In this document: positions 41,028 through 54,766 of the stretch, piece after piece
Position numbering within the stretch: position 1 is the first letter of the stretch
Layout: every line of letters begins with the position of its first letter
Assembly: GCA_023014365.1 (NCBI GenBank)
Contig: JAEBUN010000012.1
Coordinates: forward strand, 1 to 64,000
Direction of reading: 5' to 3'
Source of the DNA: Lepiota brunneoincarnata
Lineage: Eukaryota > Basidiomycota > Agaricomycetes > Agaricales > Agaricaceae
DNA length: 64,000 nt
Program-made: the position numbers and the translations under genes
The notes under the pieces: model-generated
The model's database searches: none
What the model was told of the DNA's origin: nothing
The model's input: the letters and a program-made list of their open reading frames with translations, nothing else

Positions 41028-44000
41028 ATGGCTTCCAGTACTCCCCATTTCGACAAATTGAACGCTTCCAACTACCCCACATGGTCTGGAGAGATGGAGG
41101 CGTGGTTTCGAGCTTCTGGGCTGTGGAGAGTGGTATCTGGTTCTATGCTAAGTCCCTCACTCTCATCTCCCCCCACCAAAGAAGAATATCAGGCTAAGGA
41201 AGCTTGGGAGGCTAAAGCGGACAAGGCAGCTGGCTGGCTGTTTCTAATGGTGGAACCTGACCAAAGGATCCATTTCAACTCGATTCAGGACGATCCTGTG
41301 AAGATGTGGAAGGCCCTAGAGCAAATACACCTCCAAAAGCGTGCTGGGACGCGTTTTAACGCGTATGACGACTTATTCAGCATCAGGAAGCAAGAGGACG
41401 AGTCCCTGCAGGCTCTGATGAACAGGGTGGACGAAAATACTCGAAAAATCGCGAATCTCCGCCCCTCTGGATTCACACTAGCCCAGCTGGATGAAGAACT
41501 GGCCTCCATGGCTCTCATTAGAGCCCTCCCTGCTGAGGAATTCTCCTCATTCACCTCTTCCCTCCTGCTCATGGACAAACTTGACAAGGCTTCTGTGCAC
41601 CAGGCTTTCGTCACAGAGGATATTCAACGTCGTAGACGTGCTGGGGACACTGCAGGCTCCTCCCAGGCACTGGCAACACGCTCTGCACCCACTCCTTCAT
41701 CCGGGAAATGCGAATTTTGTGACAAGCCTGGCCACACACTGCTCAAGTGCTACTCCTTTTTGGATGCCCAGAAGGATGCACGTGAAAACACGTCAAAATC
41801 GCGCTCTAGACGGCCCAGGAACCGTGCCAACAAGGCCCAGGATGTGTCACAAGACTCCCTGCCCTCTCCTGCATCCGAAAACATGCTCAGTACCACAGAA
41901 TTCGCTGGAAACACGAGTATAACCTCCCCCACACCTTCCCAGCTCTCCTCTGACGTTGATTGGCTTGCAGACTCAGGGGCTACTTCTCATATGACCCCAC
42001 ATCGTCACTGGATGCATTCCTATGCTCCCCTTCGCATTCCTGTCCGGTTAGCTGATGATTCAGTCATTTACTCAGCTGGGGTGGGCTCTGTGGTGTTTCA
42101 GCCAGTTGTAGGGGGAAAAGTGACGAGTGCAGTGCAGTTTTCACGAGTTCTCCATGTTCCTCAGCTTCAGAGCAATCTCCTGTCTTGCCTCTACCTTACT
42201 AGGCATAAAGGCCTTAATATACACATCTCTGCTTCGTCTATGGACTTCCAGAGGGATAGGAAGACTCTGTTCTGTGCTAGGATCTGTTCTAACAACACTG
42301 CTGTGCTTGAGGGAGTCACCATTGCTTCCCAGCTTGCTTCTGCAGCCTCTATCTCTCTCCCTCTTGACTTGTCACTCTGGCACAGAAGGCTCATCCACCA
42401 GAACTATGCTGATGTGAAGAAGATGATCTCCCAGCAATTGGTGACTGGTCTCACTCTCACCTCTCAGACACCTCCCGATCCTGTTTGTGAACCTTGCTTG
42501 GCTGGCAAGATGCATGCTCCCTCATTTCCTCCCTCGACCAATCATACACGTGCACCACTTGACCTTGTGCACTCAGATCTTCATGGACCACTCCCTGTAC
42601 CTACCAATCGAGGTTACAAGTACTGGATCACGTTCATTGACAACTCAACACGATTCCGAGCAGCTTACTTCCTAAAGAAGAAATCGGAGGCATTTGATGC
42701 ATTTCGTACTTTCAAGTCTTGGGCAGAGAACCAGCTCTCCTGCAAGATTCGTGCACTTCAGGATGATAAAGGGGGTGAATACATGTCTAATGCCTTCATC
42801 AAATTCACCACTGACTGTGGGATTGAGCGGAGACACTCTGCACGCAACCGGCCCCAACAGAATGGTTTGGCTAAACGCGCTAATCGGACAATGGGTGAGC
42901 ATATCACTGCGATGCTTGCTGAAGCCCATCTCCCTCCTTCATTTTGGGGCGAGTGCCTCACTGCAATGATTCATGTCTGGAATCGCCTCCCTACTGCTCC
43001 CCTTCCCAACACCACTCCTTATGAGGCCTTTTACAAACGTAAGCCTGATGTTGCTCACCTACGAGTCTGGGGGTGCACTGCGTATGTTCATGTGCAGAGA
43101 GACAAGCGGACATCACTTGGACCACACATGCAACGGTGTATATTCATTGGCTATCCTATTGGCTACAAGGCATGGAGGTTTTACAATCCTGTGACTAAAC
43201 AAGTTGTGATCTCAGAGAGAGCCGACTTTGACGAACGGCACTTCCCTGGACTGTCTAGTGTGCAGATGACTGCACCACGTCCACTGGCTGTCCCATCTGC
43301 TCCATCTAACTTTCCCTCACATTCCAACTCCAATCCAGGATTTACTCCTCCACCTACTGCACCAACTCCATTACCACCCTCCTCTCCGCATTCTAAGGGA
43401 GTACCACCTCTTGATGATGAGGGGGTGTCTCCAGTCATTCCATCCATTCCTATTCATCCTCCTCAAGATGTACCACTCCCTGCTCCACCTCCTATCATTC
43501 CTCCTGTTCCTGCGCCTCCTCTTGATGTTACGCCGCCTCCTGTACCACCATTGCTCCCAACTGCTCCACGACGCTCTGCATGTGTGAGACGGTCACCTGG
43601 TGAGTGGTGGAAGGTCAGAGATCCTCCACCTCCTGTCCCTGACAGTGATGATGAGGAGGAAGCTGATCTAGCTGTTGAGGATGGCTTTCAAGATGTTGAG
43701 TTTGCTGGCAACACAGAGGACCCAGGCTTCCGTACCTTCAAGGCTGCAATGTCTGCACCTGATGGGACTCAATGGCGAGGTGCTTGCAATGACGAGATGA
43801 TGTCTTTAATGGGTAACAACACTTGGCAAATTGTTGAGCTCCCTCCTGGCAAGACAGCTATCAACTCAGGTTGGGTGTTCCGAGTCAAGCTCAAGGCTGA
43901 TGGCTCTGTGGAGCGCTACAAGGCTAGGTTGGTTGCAAAAGGGTACTCTCAACGCCCTGGATTTGACTATACTGAAGTCTTTGCTCCCACATATCGCCCT

Positions 44001-45284
44001 GTATCCCTACGCCTCATTCTGGCCTTGGCAGCCAAAGAAGGCTATTCACTTCGTTCTGTCGACATTTCATCTGCCTTCACTTATGGGGACTTGGATGAAG
44101 AAATCTACATGCGCCAACCTGAAGGCTACCACGAGGGAGGTCCTAACCATGTTTGCAAGCTCACCAAGTCGCTCTATGGCCTCAAACAGGCTGCTAGACA
44201 GTGGAACAAGAAGCTACATGACGTCTTTAGCTCTTTGGACTACACCAAGCTCAAGTCAGACAACTCTGTGTATGTTTACAGCAAGGGTGACGTTCGTGTT
44301 ATTGTTCCCATCTTCATTGATGACATCACACTTGTGTCCAAGAACAATCAAGCCATAGACAGAACAGTAGCTGAGCTGTCAAAACACTTCAAACTCCGTG
44401 ATCTTGGTCTCACCTCCTTTCTTCTCAACATCCAGATCACTCAGGATATCCCCAACCGCACCATCTCCCTTTCCCAATCGCACTATATTGATTCTATGCT
44501 CAAACAGTTTGGTATGGATGACTGCAATCCTGTGAAGACTCCTATGAGTCCAGGAATTGACTTAGCCAACATCACAATCTCCCCTGCAGAACAAGACCAG
44601 ATGCGCTCTATTCCCTATCTCAGTGCTGTGGGTGCACTCCAGTACTTGGCCACAATGACTCGTCCCAACATTGCATTTGCTGTTGCTTATCTGGGGCGGT
44701 TTAATCACAATCCTGGCCCCCAGCACTAGGCAGCTGTCAAACACCTCTTCCGTTACCTCAAAGGCACTGCTGACTACAAGCTAGTCTACAGAGGGAACAA
44801 TGATGACGAGTTGTTTATAACCTACTCAGATGCCTCTCATGGTGATTGCAAGGAGACAGGACGAGCAACAGGTAGATATGTAACTCTGGTGTGTGGTGGC
44901 GCTGTAGGATGGTCCTCAAAGCGTCAGGGATTGGTAACACTGTCTACTACTGAAGCTGAGTATGTTGCAGCAGTTGAAGCAGGCAAGGAGATCATGTGGA
45001 TGCGCAACATTCTCTCAGAGATTGGACACATCATTTCCTTCCCTTCGACACTCTATGTTGACAACAAGTCAGGAATACAGGTTGCAAAGAATCCAGAACA
45101 CCACGGACGAATGAAGCACCTAGACCTTCGACTCTACTGGCTCCGTGATGCAATGGAGGCTAGAATGATTGATCCAGTGCATGTACCAACCACTGAGCAG
45201 TTGGCCGACATCCTCACCAAGCCTGTTCCTGTGTCGATTGTGGAGTCCACAGTACCTCTTTTAGGTCTGCGACGGTATGTCTGA
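41028..45284 (+). pseudogene. Copia-1 gag-pol, array unit 1 (nonsense and integrase lesion)
   Basis: One frame of 1418 codons interrupted only by TAG at 44727-44729 (codon 1234). The order is gag (about 1-220), CCHC knuckle (CEFCDKPGHTLLKC from 228), protease (D315 in ADSGAT), GAG-pre-integrase with its HHCC zinc site (LWHRRLIHQ...CEPC), and integrase (D517 in HSD, D580 in QDDKGGEY). RT (FIDD at 1096-1099) and RNase H after the stop (TTEAEYVA, ADILTKP) complete it. The third integrase catalytic position, residue 616, is Lys (AAA, 42873-42875). The older copy on the minus strand has Glu there, 35 residues after D580. The product would lack RNase H and an active integrase. Confidence 0.95.
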
Positions 45285-45305
45285 TGCAGTAGGACTTGTC
45301 AGATC

Positions 45306-45314
45306 AAGGGGGTG
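45306..45314 (+). promoter_or_regulatory. Copia-1 polypurine tract
   Basis: AAGGGGGTG lies directly upstream of LTR2, the expected place for plus-strand priming. The same tract is at 50032-50040 and 54758-54766. Confidence 0.7.
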
Positions 45315-45683
45315 TGTTAGGAGTGCCCTGTGACATGCCAGGATGTGCTATATGCACTCCTGTGGTGAGCAGTGTGCACTTGTCTTATTGTGCTCTAAAC
45401 AGTCCCACTTGTTTGTTGTTGTGTTTGTGGACTTGTAGATAGGCCTGGACGCTTTTGGTAGCTAGTCATGTGATCTAGACATGGACTTGCACCTGTGGAC
45501 GCTTTTGGGACTTCCAGTCTCTCACAGCTGTCCGCAGGTGAGTAGTTAGTTCTATCTCCACTCCAGTCTCTCACAGCTGTCCGCAGCTTGTTCCTTTCGT
45601 TTCTAGTCATTCCCTTCGCGTAATACACTCGTTCCTTCGCTGTTAGGACTCCTTACCAGTCCCCCAACGCTCCTGCTTCAACA
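45315..45683 (+). repeat. Copia-1 array LTR2, shared between units 1 and 2
   Basis: 369 bp, identical to LTR3 and LTR4 by eye. It serves as 3' LTR of unit 1 and 5' LTR of unit 2, with no target duplication beside it. It contains two 24-bp direct repeats (45513-45536 and 45562-45585, CCAGTCTCTCACAGCTG...) and a repeated TGGACGCTTTTGG word, possible promoter elements. Confidence 0.95.
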
Positions 45684-45753
45684 GGTTATGGGCCCCAGGC
45701 TATAACAGCTTCAAAACGCGTTTTTACCCTTTCACTCATTTCTGCCTCTCCCA

Positions 45754-48700
45754 ATGGCTTCCAGTACTCCCCATTTCGACAAATTGAACGCTTCCAACTA
45801 CCCCACATGGTCTGGAGAGATGGAGGCGTGGTTTCGAGCTTCTGGGCTGTGGAGAGTGGTATCTGGTTCTATGCTAAGTCCCTCACTCTCATCTCCCCCC
45901 ACCAAAGAAGAATATCAGGCTAAGGAAGCTTGGGAGGCTAAAGCGGACAAGGCAGCTGGCTGGCTGTTTCTAATGGTGGAACCTGACCAAAGGATCCATT
46001 TCAACTCGATTCAGGACGATCCTGTGAAGATGTGGAAGGCCCTAGAGCAAATACACCTCCAAAAGCGTGCTGGGACGCGTTTTAACGCGTATGACGACTT
46101 ATTCAGCATCAGGAAGCAAGAGGACGAGTCCCTGCAGGCTCTGATGAACAGGGTGGACGAAAATACTCGAAAAATCGCGAATCTCCGCCCCTCTGGATTC
46201 ACACTAGCCCAGCTGGATGAAGAACTGGCCTCCATGGCTCTCATTAGAGCCCTCCCTGCTGAGGAATTCTCCTCATTCACCTCTTCCCTCCTGCTCATGG
46301 ACAAACTTGACAAGGCTTCTGTGCACCAGGCTTTCGTCACAGAGGATATTCAACGTCGTAGACGTGCTGGGGACACTGCAGGCTCCTCCCAGGCACTGGC
46401 AACACGCTCTGCACCCACTCCTTCATCCGGGAAATGCGAATTTTGTGACAAGCCTGGCCACACACTGCTCAAGTGCTACTCCTTTTTGGATGCCCAGAAG
46501 GATGCACGTGAAAACACGTCAAAATCGCGCTCTAGACGGCCCAGGAACCGTGCCAACAAGGCCCAGGATGTGTCACAAGACTCCCTGCCCTCTCCTGCAT
46601 CCGAAAACATGCTCAGTACCACAGAATTCGCTGGAAACACGAGTATAACCTCCCCCACACCTTCCCAGCTCTCCTCTGACGTTGATTGGCTTGCAGACTC
46701 AGGGGCTACTTCTCATATGACCCCACATCGTCACTGGATGCATTCCTATGCTCCCCTTCGCATTCCTGTCCGGTTAGCTGATGATTCAGTCATTTACTCA
46801 GCTGGGGTGGGCTCTGTGGTGTTTCAGCCAGTTGTAGGGGGAAAAGTGACGAGTGCAGTGCAGTTTTCACGAGTTCTCCATGTTCCTCAGCTTCAGAGCA
46901 ATCTCCTGTCTTGCCTCTACCTTACTAGGCATAAAGGCCTTAATATACACATCTCTGCTTCGTCTATGGACTTCCAGAGGGATAGGAAGACTCTGTTCTG
47001 TGCTAGGATCTGTTCTAACAACACTGCTGTGCTTGAGGGAGTCACCATTGCTTCCCAGCTTGCTTCTGCAGCCTCTATCTCTCTCCCTCTTGACTTGTCA
47101 CTCTGGCACAGAAGGCTCATCCACCAGAACTATGCTGATGTGAAGAAGATGATCTCCCAGCAATTGGTGACTGGTCTCACTCTCACCTCTCAGACACCTC
47201 CCGATCCTGTTTGTGAACCTTGCTTGGCTGGCAAGATGCATGCTCCCTCATTTCCTCCCTCGACCAATCATACACGTGCACCACTTGACCTTGTGCACTC
47301 AGATCTTCATGGACCACTCCCTGTACCTACCAATCGAGGTTACAAGTACTGGATCACGTTCATTGACAACTCAACACGATTCCGAGCAGCTTACTTCCTA
47401 AAGAAGAAATCGGAGGCATTTGATGCATTTCGTACTTTCAAGTCTTGGGCAGAGAACCAGCTCTCCTGCAAGATTCGTGCACTTCAGGATGATAAAGGGG
47501 GTGAATACATGTCTAATGCCTTCATCAAATTCACCACTGACTGTGGGATTGAGCGGAGACACTCTGCACGCAACCGGCCCCAACAGAATGGTTTGGCTAA
47601 ACGCGCTAATCGGACAATGGGTGAGCATATCACTGCGATGCTTGCTGAAGCCCATCTCCCTCCTTCATTTTGGGGCGAGTGCCTCACTGCAATGATTCAT
47701 GTCTGGAATCGCCTCCCTACTGCTCCCCTTCCCAACACCACTCCTTATGAGGCCTTTTACAAACGTAAGCCTGATGTTGCTCACCTACGAGTCTGGGGGT
47801 GCACTGCGTATGTTCATGTGCAGAGAGACAAGCGGACATCACTTGGACCACACATGCAACGGTGTATATTCATTGGCTATCCTATTGGCTACAAGGCATG
47901 GAGGTTTTACAATCCTGTGACTAAACAAGTTGTGATCTCAGAGAGAGCCGACTTTGACGAACGGCACTTCCCTGGACTGTCTAGTGTGCAGATGACTGCA
48001 CCACGTCCACTGGCTGTCCCATCTGCTCCATCTAACTTTCCCTCACATTCCAACTCCAATCCAGGATTTACTCCTCCACCTACTGCACCAACTCCATTAC
48101 CACCCTCCTCTCCGCATTCTAAGGGAGTACCACCTCTTGATGATGAGGGGGTGTCTCCAGTCATTCCATCCATTCCTATTCATCCTCCTCAAGATGTACC
48201 ACTCCCTGCTCCACCTCCTATCATTCCTCCTGTTCCTGCGCCTCCTCTTGATGTTACGCCGCCTCCTGTACCACCATTGCTCCCAACTGCTCCACGACGC
48301 TCTGCATGTGTGAGACGGTCACCTGGTGAGTGGTGGAAGGTCAGAGATCCTCCACCTCCTGTCCCTGACAGTGATGATGAGGAGGAAGCTGATCTAGCTG
48401 TTGAGGATGGCTTTCAAGATGTTGAGTTTGCTGGCAACACAGAGGACCCAGGCTTCCGTACCTTCAAGGCTGCAATGTCTGCACCTGATGGGACTCAATG
48501 GCGAGGTGCTTGCAATGACGAGATGATGTCTTTAATGGGTAACAACACTTGGCAAATTGTTGAGCTCCCTCCTGGCAAGACAGCTATCAACTCAGGTTGG
48601 GTGTTCCGAGTCAAGCTCAAGGCTGATGGCTCTGTGGAGCGCTACAAGGCTAGGTTGGTTGCAAAAGGGTACTCTCAACGCCCTGGATTTGACTATACTG

Positions 48701-50010
48701 AAGTCTTTGCTCCCACATATCGCCCTGTATCCCTACGCCTCATTCTGGCCTTGGCAGCCAAAGAAGGCTATTCACTTCGTTCTGTCGACATTTCATCTGC
48801 CTTCACTTATGGGGACTTGGATGAAGAAATCTACATGCGCCAACCTGAAGGCTACCACGAGGGAGGTCCTAACCATGTTTGCAAGCTCACCAAGTCGCTC
48901 TATGGCCTCAAACAGGCTGCTAGACAGTGGAACAAGAAGCTACATGACGTCTTTAGCTCTTTGGACTACACCAAGCTCAAGTCAGACAACTCTGTGTATG
49001 TTTACAGCAAGGGTGACGTTCGTGTTATTGTTCCCATCTTCATTGATGACATCACACTTGTGTCCAAGAACAATCAAGCCATAGACAGAACAGTAGCTGA
49101 GCTGTCAAAACACTTCAAACTCCGTGATCTTGGTCTCACCTCCTTTCTTCTCAACATCCAGATCACTCAGGATATCCCCAACCGCACCATCTCCCTTTCC
49201 CAATCGCACTATATTGATTCTATGCTCAAACAGTTTGGTATGGATGACTGCAATCCTGTGAAGACTCCTATGAGTCCAGGAATTGACTTAGCCAACATCA
49301 CAATCTCCCCTGCAGAACAAGACCAGATGCGCTCTATTCCCTATCTCAGTGCTGTGGGTGCACTCCAGTACTTGGCCACAATGACTCGTCCCAACATTGC
49401 ATTTGCTGTTGCTTATCTGGGGCGGTTTAATCACAATCCTGGCCCCCAGCACTAGGCAGCTGTCAAACACCTCTTCCGTTACCTCAAAGGCACTGCTGAC
49501 TACAAGCTAGTCTACAGAGGGAACAATGATGACGAGTTGTTTATAACCTACTCAGATGCCTCTCATGGTGATTGCAAGGAGACAGGACGAGCAACAGGTA
49601 GATATGTAACTCTGGTGTGTGGTGGCGCTGTAGGATGGTCCTCAAAGCGTCAGGGATTGGTAACACTGTCTACTACTGAAGCTGAGTATGTTGCAGCAGT
49701 TGAAGCAGGCAAGGAGATCATGTGGATGCGCAACATTCTCTCAGAGATTGGACACATCATTTCCTTCCCTTCGACACTCTATGTTGACAACAAGTCAGGA
49801 ATACAGGTTGCAAAGAATCCAGAACACCACGGACGAATGAAGCACCTAGACCTTCGACTCTACTGGCTCCGTGATGCAATGGAGGCTAGAATGATTGATC
49901 CAGTGCATGTACCAACCACTGAGCAGTTGGCCGACATCCTCACCAAGCCTGTTCCTGTGTCGATTGTGGAGTCCACAGTACCTCTTTTAGGTCTGCGACG
50001 GTATGTCTGA
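45754..50010 (+). pseudogene. Copia-1 gag-pol, array unit 2
   Basis: Same as unit 1 at +4726, with the same TAG (49453-49455) and the same Lys at the integrase glutamate position (47599-47601). No difference from unit 1 was noticed within the coding region. Confidence 0.95.
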
Positions 50011-50040
50011 TGCAGTAGGACTTGTCAGATCAAGGGGGTG

Positions 50041-50409
50041 TGTTAGGAGTGCCCTGTGACATGCCAGGATGTGCTATATGCACTCCTGTGGTGAGCAGTG
50101 TGCACTTGTCTTATTGTGCTCTAAACAGTCCCACTTGTTTGTTGTTGTGTTTGTGGACTTGTAGATAGGCCTGGACGCTTTTGGTAGCTAGTCATGTGAT
50201 CTAGACATGGACTTGCACCTGTGGACGCTTTTGGGACTTCCAGTCTCTCACAGCTGTCCGCAGGTGAGTAGTTAGTTCTATCTCCACTCCAGTCTCTCAC
50301 AGCTGTCCGCAGCTTGTTCCTTTCGTTTCTAGTCATTCCCTTCGCGTAATACACTCGTTCCTTCGCTGTTAGGACTCCTTACCAGTCCCCCAACGCTCCT
50401 GCTTCAACA
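50041..50409 (+). repeat. Copia-1 array LTR3, shared between units 2 and 3
   Basis: 369 bp, identical to LTR2 by eye. It directly joins the polypurine tract of unit 2 to the primer-binding site of unit 3. Confidence 0.95.
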
Positions 50410-50479
50410 GGTTATGGGCCCCAGGCTATAACAGCTTCAAAACGCGTTTTTACCCTTTCACTCATTTCTGCCTCTCCCA

Positions 50480-53400
50480 ATGGCTTCCAGTACTCCCCAT
50501 TTCGACAAATTGAACGCTTCCAACTACCCCACATGGTCTGGAGAGATGGAGGCGTGGTTTCGAGCTTCTGGGCTGTGGAGAGTGGTATCTGGTTCTATGC
50601 TAAGTCCCTCACTCTCATCTCCCCCCACCAAAGAAGAATATCAGGCTAAGGAAGCTTGGGAGGCTAAAGCGGACAAGGCAGCTGGCTGGCTGTTTCTAAT
50701 GGTGGAACCTGACCAAAGGATCCATTTCAACTCGATTCAGGACGATCCTGTGAAGATGTGGAAGGCCCTAGAGCAAATACACCTCCAAAAGCGTGCTGGG
50801 ACGCGTTTTAACGCGTATGACGACTTATTCAGCATCAGGAAGCAAGAGGACGAGTCCCTGCAGGCTCTGATGAACAGGGTGGACGAAAATACTCGAAAAA
50901 TCGCGAATCTCCGCCCCTCTGGATTCACACTAGCCCAGCTGGATGAAGAACTGGCCTCCATGGCTCTCATTAGAGCCCTCCCTGCTGAGGAATTCTCCTC
51001 ATTCACCTCTTCCCTCCTGCTCATGGACAAACTTGACAAGGCTTCTGTGCACCAGGCTTTCGTCACAGAGGATATTCAACGTCGTAGACGTGCTGGGGAC
51101 ACTGCAGGCTCCTCCCAGGCACTGGCAACACGCTCTGCACCCACTCCTTCATCCGGGAAATGCGAATTTTGTGACAAGCCTGGCCACACACTGCTCAAGT
51201 GCTACTCCTTTTTGGATGCCCAGAAGGATGCACGTGAAAACACGTCAAAATCGCGCTCTAGACGGCCCAGGAACCGTGCCAACAAGGCCCAGGATGTGTC
51301 ACAAGACTCCCTGCCCTCTCCTGCATCCGAAAACATGCTCAGTACCACAGAATTCGCTGGAAACACGAGTATAACCTCCCCCACACCTTCCCAGCTCTCC
51401 TCTGACGTTGATTGGCTTGCAGACTCAGGGGCTACTTCTCATATGACCCCACATCGTCACTGGATGCATTCCTATGCTCCCCTTCGCATTCCTGTCCGGT
51501 TAGCTGATGATTCAGTCATTTACTCAGCTGGGGTGGGCTCTGTGGTGTTTCAGCCAGTTGTAGGGGGAAAAGTGACGAGTGCAGTGCAGTTTTCACGAGT
51601 TCTCCATGTTCCTCAGCTTCAGAGCAATCTCCTGTCTTGCCTCTACCTTACTAGGCATAAAGGCCTTAATATACACATCTCTGCTTCGTCTATGGACTTC
51701 CAGAGGGATAGGAAGACTCTGTTCTGTGCTAGGATCTGTTCTAACAACACTGCTGTGCTTGAGGGAGTCACCATTGCTTCCCAGCTTGCTTCTGCAGCCT
51801 CTATCTCTCTCCCTCTTGACTTGTCACTCTGGCACAGAAGGCTCATCCACCAGAACTATGCTGATGTGAAGAAGATGATCTCCCAGCAATTGGTGACTGG
51901 TCTCACTCTCACCTCTCAGACACCTCCCGATCCTGTTTGTGAACCTTGCTTGGCTGGCAAGATGCATGCTCCCTCATTTCCTCCCTCGACCAATCATACA
52001 CGTGCACCACTTGACCTTGTGCACTCAGATCTTCATGGACCACTCCCTGTACCTACCAATCGAGGTTACAAGTACTGGATCACGTTCATTGACAACTCAA
52101 CACGATTCCGAGCAGCTTACTTCCTAAAGAAGAAATCGGAGGCATTTGATGCATTTCGTACTTTCAAGTCTTGGGCAGAGAACCAGCTCTCCTGCAAGAT
52201 TCGTGCACTTCAGGATGATAAAGGGGGTGAATACATGTCTAATGCCTTCATCAAATTCACCACTGACTGTGGGATTGAGCGGAGACACTCTGCACGCAAC
52301 CGGCCCCAACAGAATGGTTTGGCTAAACGCGCTAATCGGACAATGGGTGAGCATATCACTGCGATGCTTGCTGAAGCCCATCTCCCTCCTTCATTTTGGG
52401 GCGAGTGCCTCACTGCAATGATTCATGTCTGGAATCGCCTCCCTACTGCTCCCCTTCCCAACACCACTCCTTATGAGGCCTTTTACAAACGTAAGCCTGA
52501 TGTTGCTCACCTACGAGTCTGGGGGTGCACTGCGTATGTTCATGTGCAGAGAGACAAGCGGACATCACTTGGACCACACATGCAACGGTGTATATTCATT
52601 GGCTATCCTATTGGCTACAAGGCATGGAGGTTTTACAATCCTGTGACTAAACAAGTTGTGATCTCAGAGAGAGCCGACTTTGACGAACGGCACTTCCCTG
52701 GACTGTCTAGTGTGCAGATGACTGCACCACGTCCACTGGCTGTCCCATCTGCTCCATCTAACTTTCCCTCACATTCCAACTCCAATCCAGGATTTACTCC
52801 TCCACCTACTGCACCAACTCCATTACCACCCTCCTCTCCGCATTCTAAGGGAGTACCACCTCTTGATGATGAGGGGGTGTCTCCAGTCATTCCATCCATT
52901 CCTATTCATCCTCCTCAAGATGTACCACTCCCTGCTCCACCTCCTATCATTCCTCCTGTTCCTGCGCCTCCTCTTGATGTTACGCCGCCTCCTGTACCAC
53001 CATTGCTCCCAACTGCTCCACGACGCTCTGCATGTGTGAGACGGTCACCTGGTGAGTGGTGGAAGGTCAGAGATCCTCCACCTCCTGTCCCTGACAGTGA
53101 TGATGAGGAGGAAGCTGATCTAGCTGTTGAGGATGGCTTTCAAGATGTTGAGTTTGCTGGCAACACAGAGGACCCAGGCTTCCGTACCTTCAAGGCTGCA
53201 ATGTCTGCACCTGATGGGACTCAATGGCGAGGTGCTTGCAATGACGAGATGATGTCTTTAATGGGTAACAACACTTGGCAAATTGTTGAGCTCCCTCCTG
53301 GCAAGACAGCTATCAACTCAGGTTGGGTGTTCCGAGTCAAGCTCAAGGCTGATGGCTCTGTGGAGCGCTACAAGGCTAGGTTGGTTGCAAAAGGGTACTC

Positions 53401-54736
53401 TCAACGCCCTGGATTTGACTATACTGAAGTCTTTACTCCCACATATCGCCCTGTATCCCTACGCCTCATTCTGGCCTTGGCAGCCAAAGAAGGCTATTCA
53501 CTTCGTTCTGTCGACATTTCATCTGCCTTCACTTATGGGGACTTGGATGAAGAAATCTACATGCGCCAACCTGAAGGCTACCACGAGGGAGGTCCTAACC
53601 ATGTTTGCAAGCTCACCAAGTCGCTCTATGGCCTCAAACAGGCTGCTAGACAGTGGAACAAGAAGCTACATGACGTCTTTAGCTCTTTGGACTACACCAA
53701 GCTCAAGTCAGACAACTCTGTGTATGTTTACAGCAAGGGTGACGTTCGTGTTATTGTTCCCATCTTCATTGATGACATCACACTTGTGTCCAAGAACAAT
53801 CAAGCCATAGACAGAACAGTAGCTGAGCTGTCAAAACACTTCAAACTCCGTGATCTTGGTCTCACCTCCTTTCTTCTCAACATCCAGATCACTCAGGATA
53901 TCCCCAACCGCACCATCTCCCTTTCCCAATCGCACTATATTGATTCTATGCTCAAACAGTTTGGTATGGATGACTGCAATCCTGTGAAGACTCCTATGAG
54001 TCCAGGAATTGACTTAGCCAACATCACAATCTCCCCTGCAGAACAAGACCAGATGCGCTCTATTCCCTATCTCAGTGCTGTGGGTGCACTCCAGTACTTG
54101 GCCACAATGACTCGTCCCAACATTGCATTTGCTGTTGCTTATCTGGGGCGGTTTAATCACAATCCTGGCCCCCAGCACTAGGCAGCTGTCAAACACCTCT
54201 TCCGTTACCTCAAAGGCACTGCTGACTACAAGCTAGTCTACAGAGGGAACAATGATGACGAGTTGTTTATAACCTACTCAGATGCCTCTCATGGTGATTG
54301 CAAGGAGACAGGACGAGCAACAGGTAGATATGTAACTCTGGTGTGTGGTGGCGCTGTAGGATGGTCCTCAAAGCGTCAGGGATTGGTAACACTGTCTACT
54401 ACTGAAGCTGAGTATGTTGCAGCAGTTGAAGCAGGCAAGGAGATCATGTGGATGCGCAACATTCTCTCAGAGATTGGACACATCATTTCCTTCCCTTCGA
54501 CACTCTATGTTGACAACAAGTCAGGAATACAGGTTGCAAAGAATCCAGAACACCACGGACGAATGAAGCACCTAGACCTTCGACTCTACTGGCTCCGTGA
54601 TGCAATGGAGGCTAGAATGATTGATCCAGTGCATGTACCAACCACTGAGCAGTTGGCCGACATCCTCACCAAGCCTGTTCCTGTGTCGATTGTGGAGTCC
54701 ACAGTACCTCTTTTAGGTCTGCGACGGTATGTCTGA
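50480..54736 (+). pseudogene. Copia-1 gag-pol, array unit 3
   Basis: Same as unit 1 at +9452. It has TAG at 54179-54181 and the integrase Lys at 52325-52327. One private change, GCT to ACT at 53433, replaces Ala by Thr in the EVFAPTYRP segment of RT. This shows that the units are not pure assembly copies. Confidence 0.95.
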
Positions 54737-54766
54737 TGCAGTAGGACTTGTCAGATCAAGGGGGTG

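Noticed and set aside
44727..44729. Programmed readthrough of the TAG in Copia-1 to make RNase H.
   Set aside because: The older minus-strand copy has a Trp codon there and a different private stop nearby. The shared TAG is better explained by duplication of one damaged unit.
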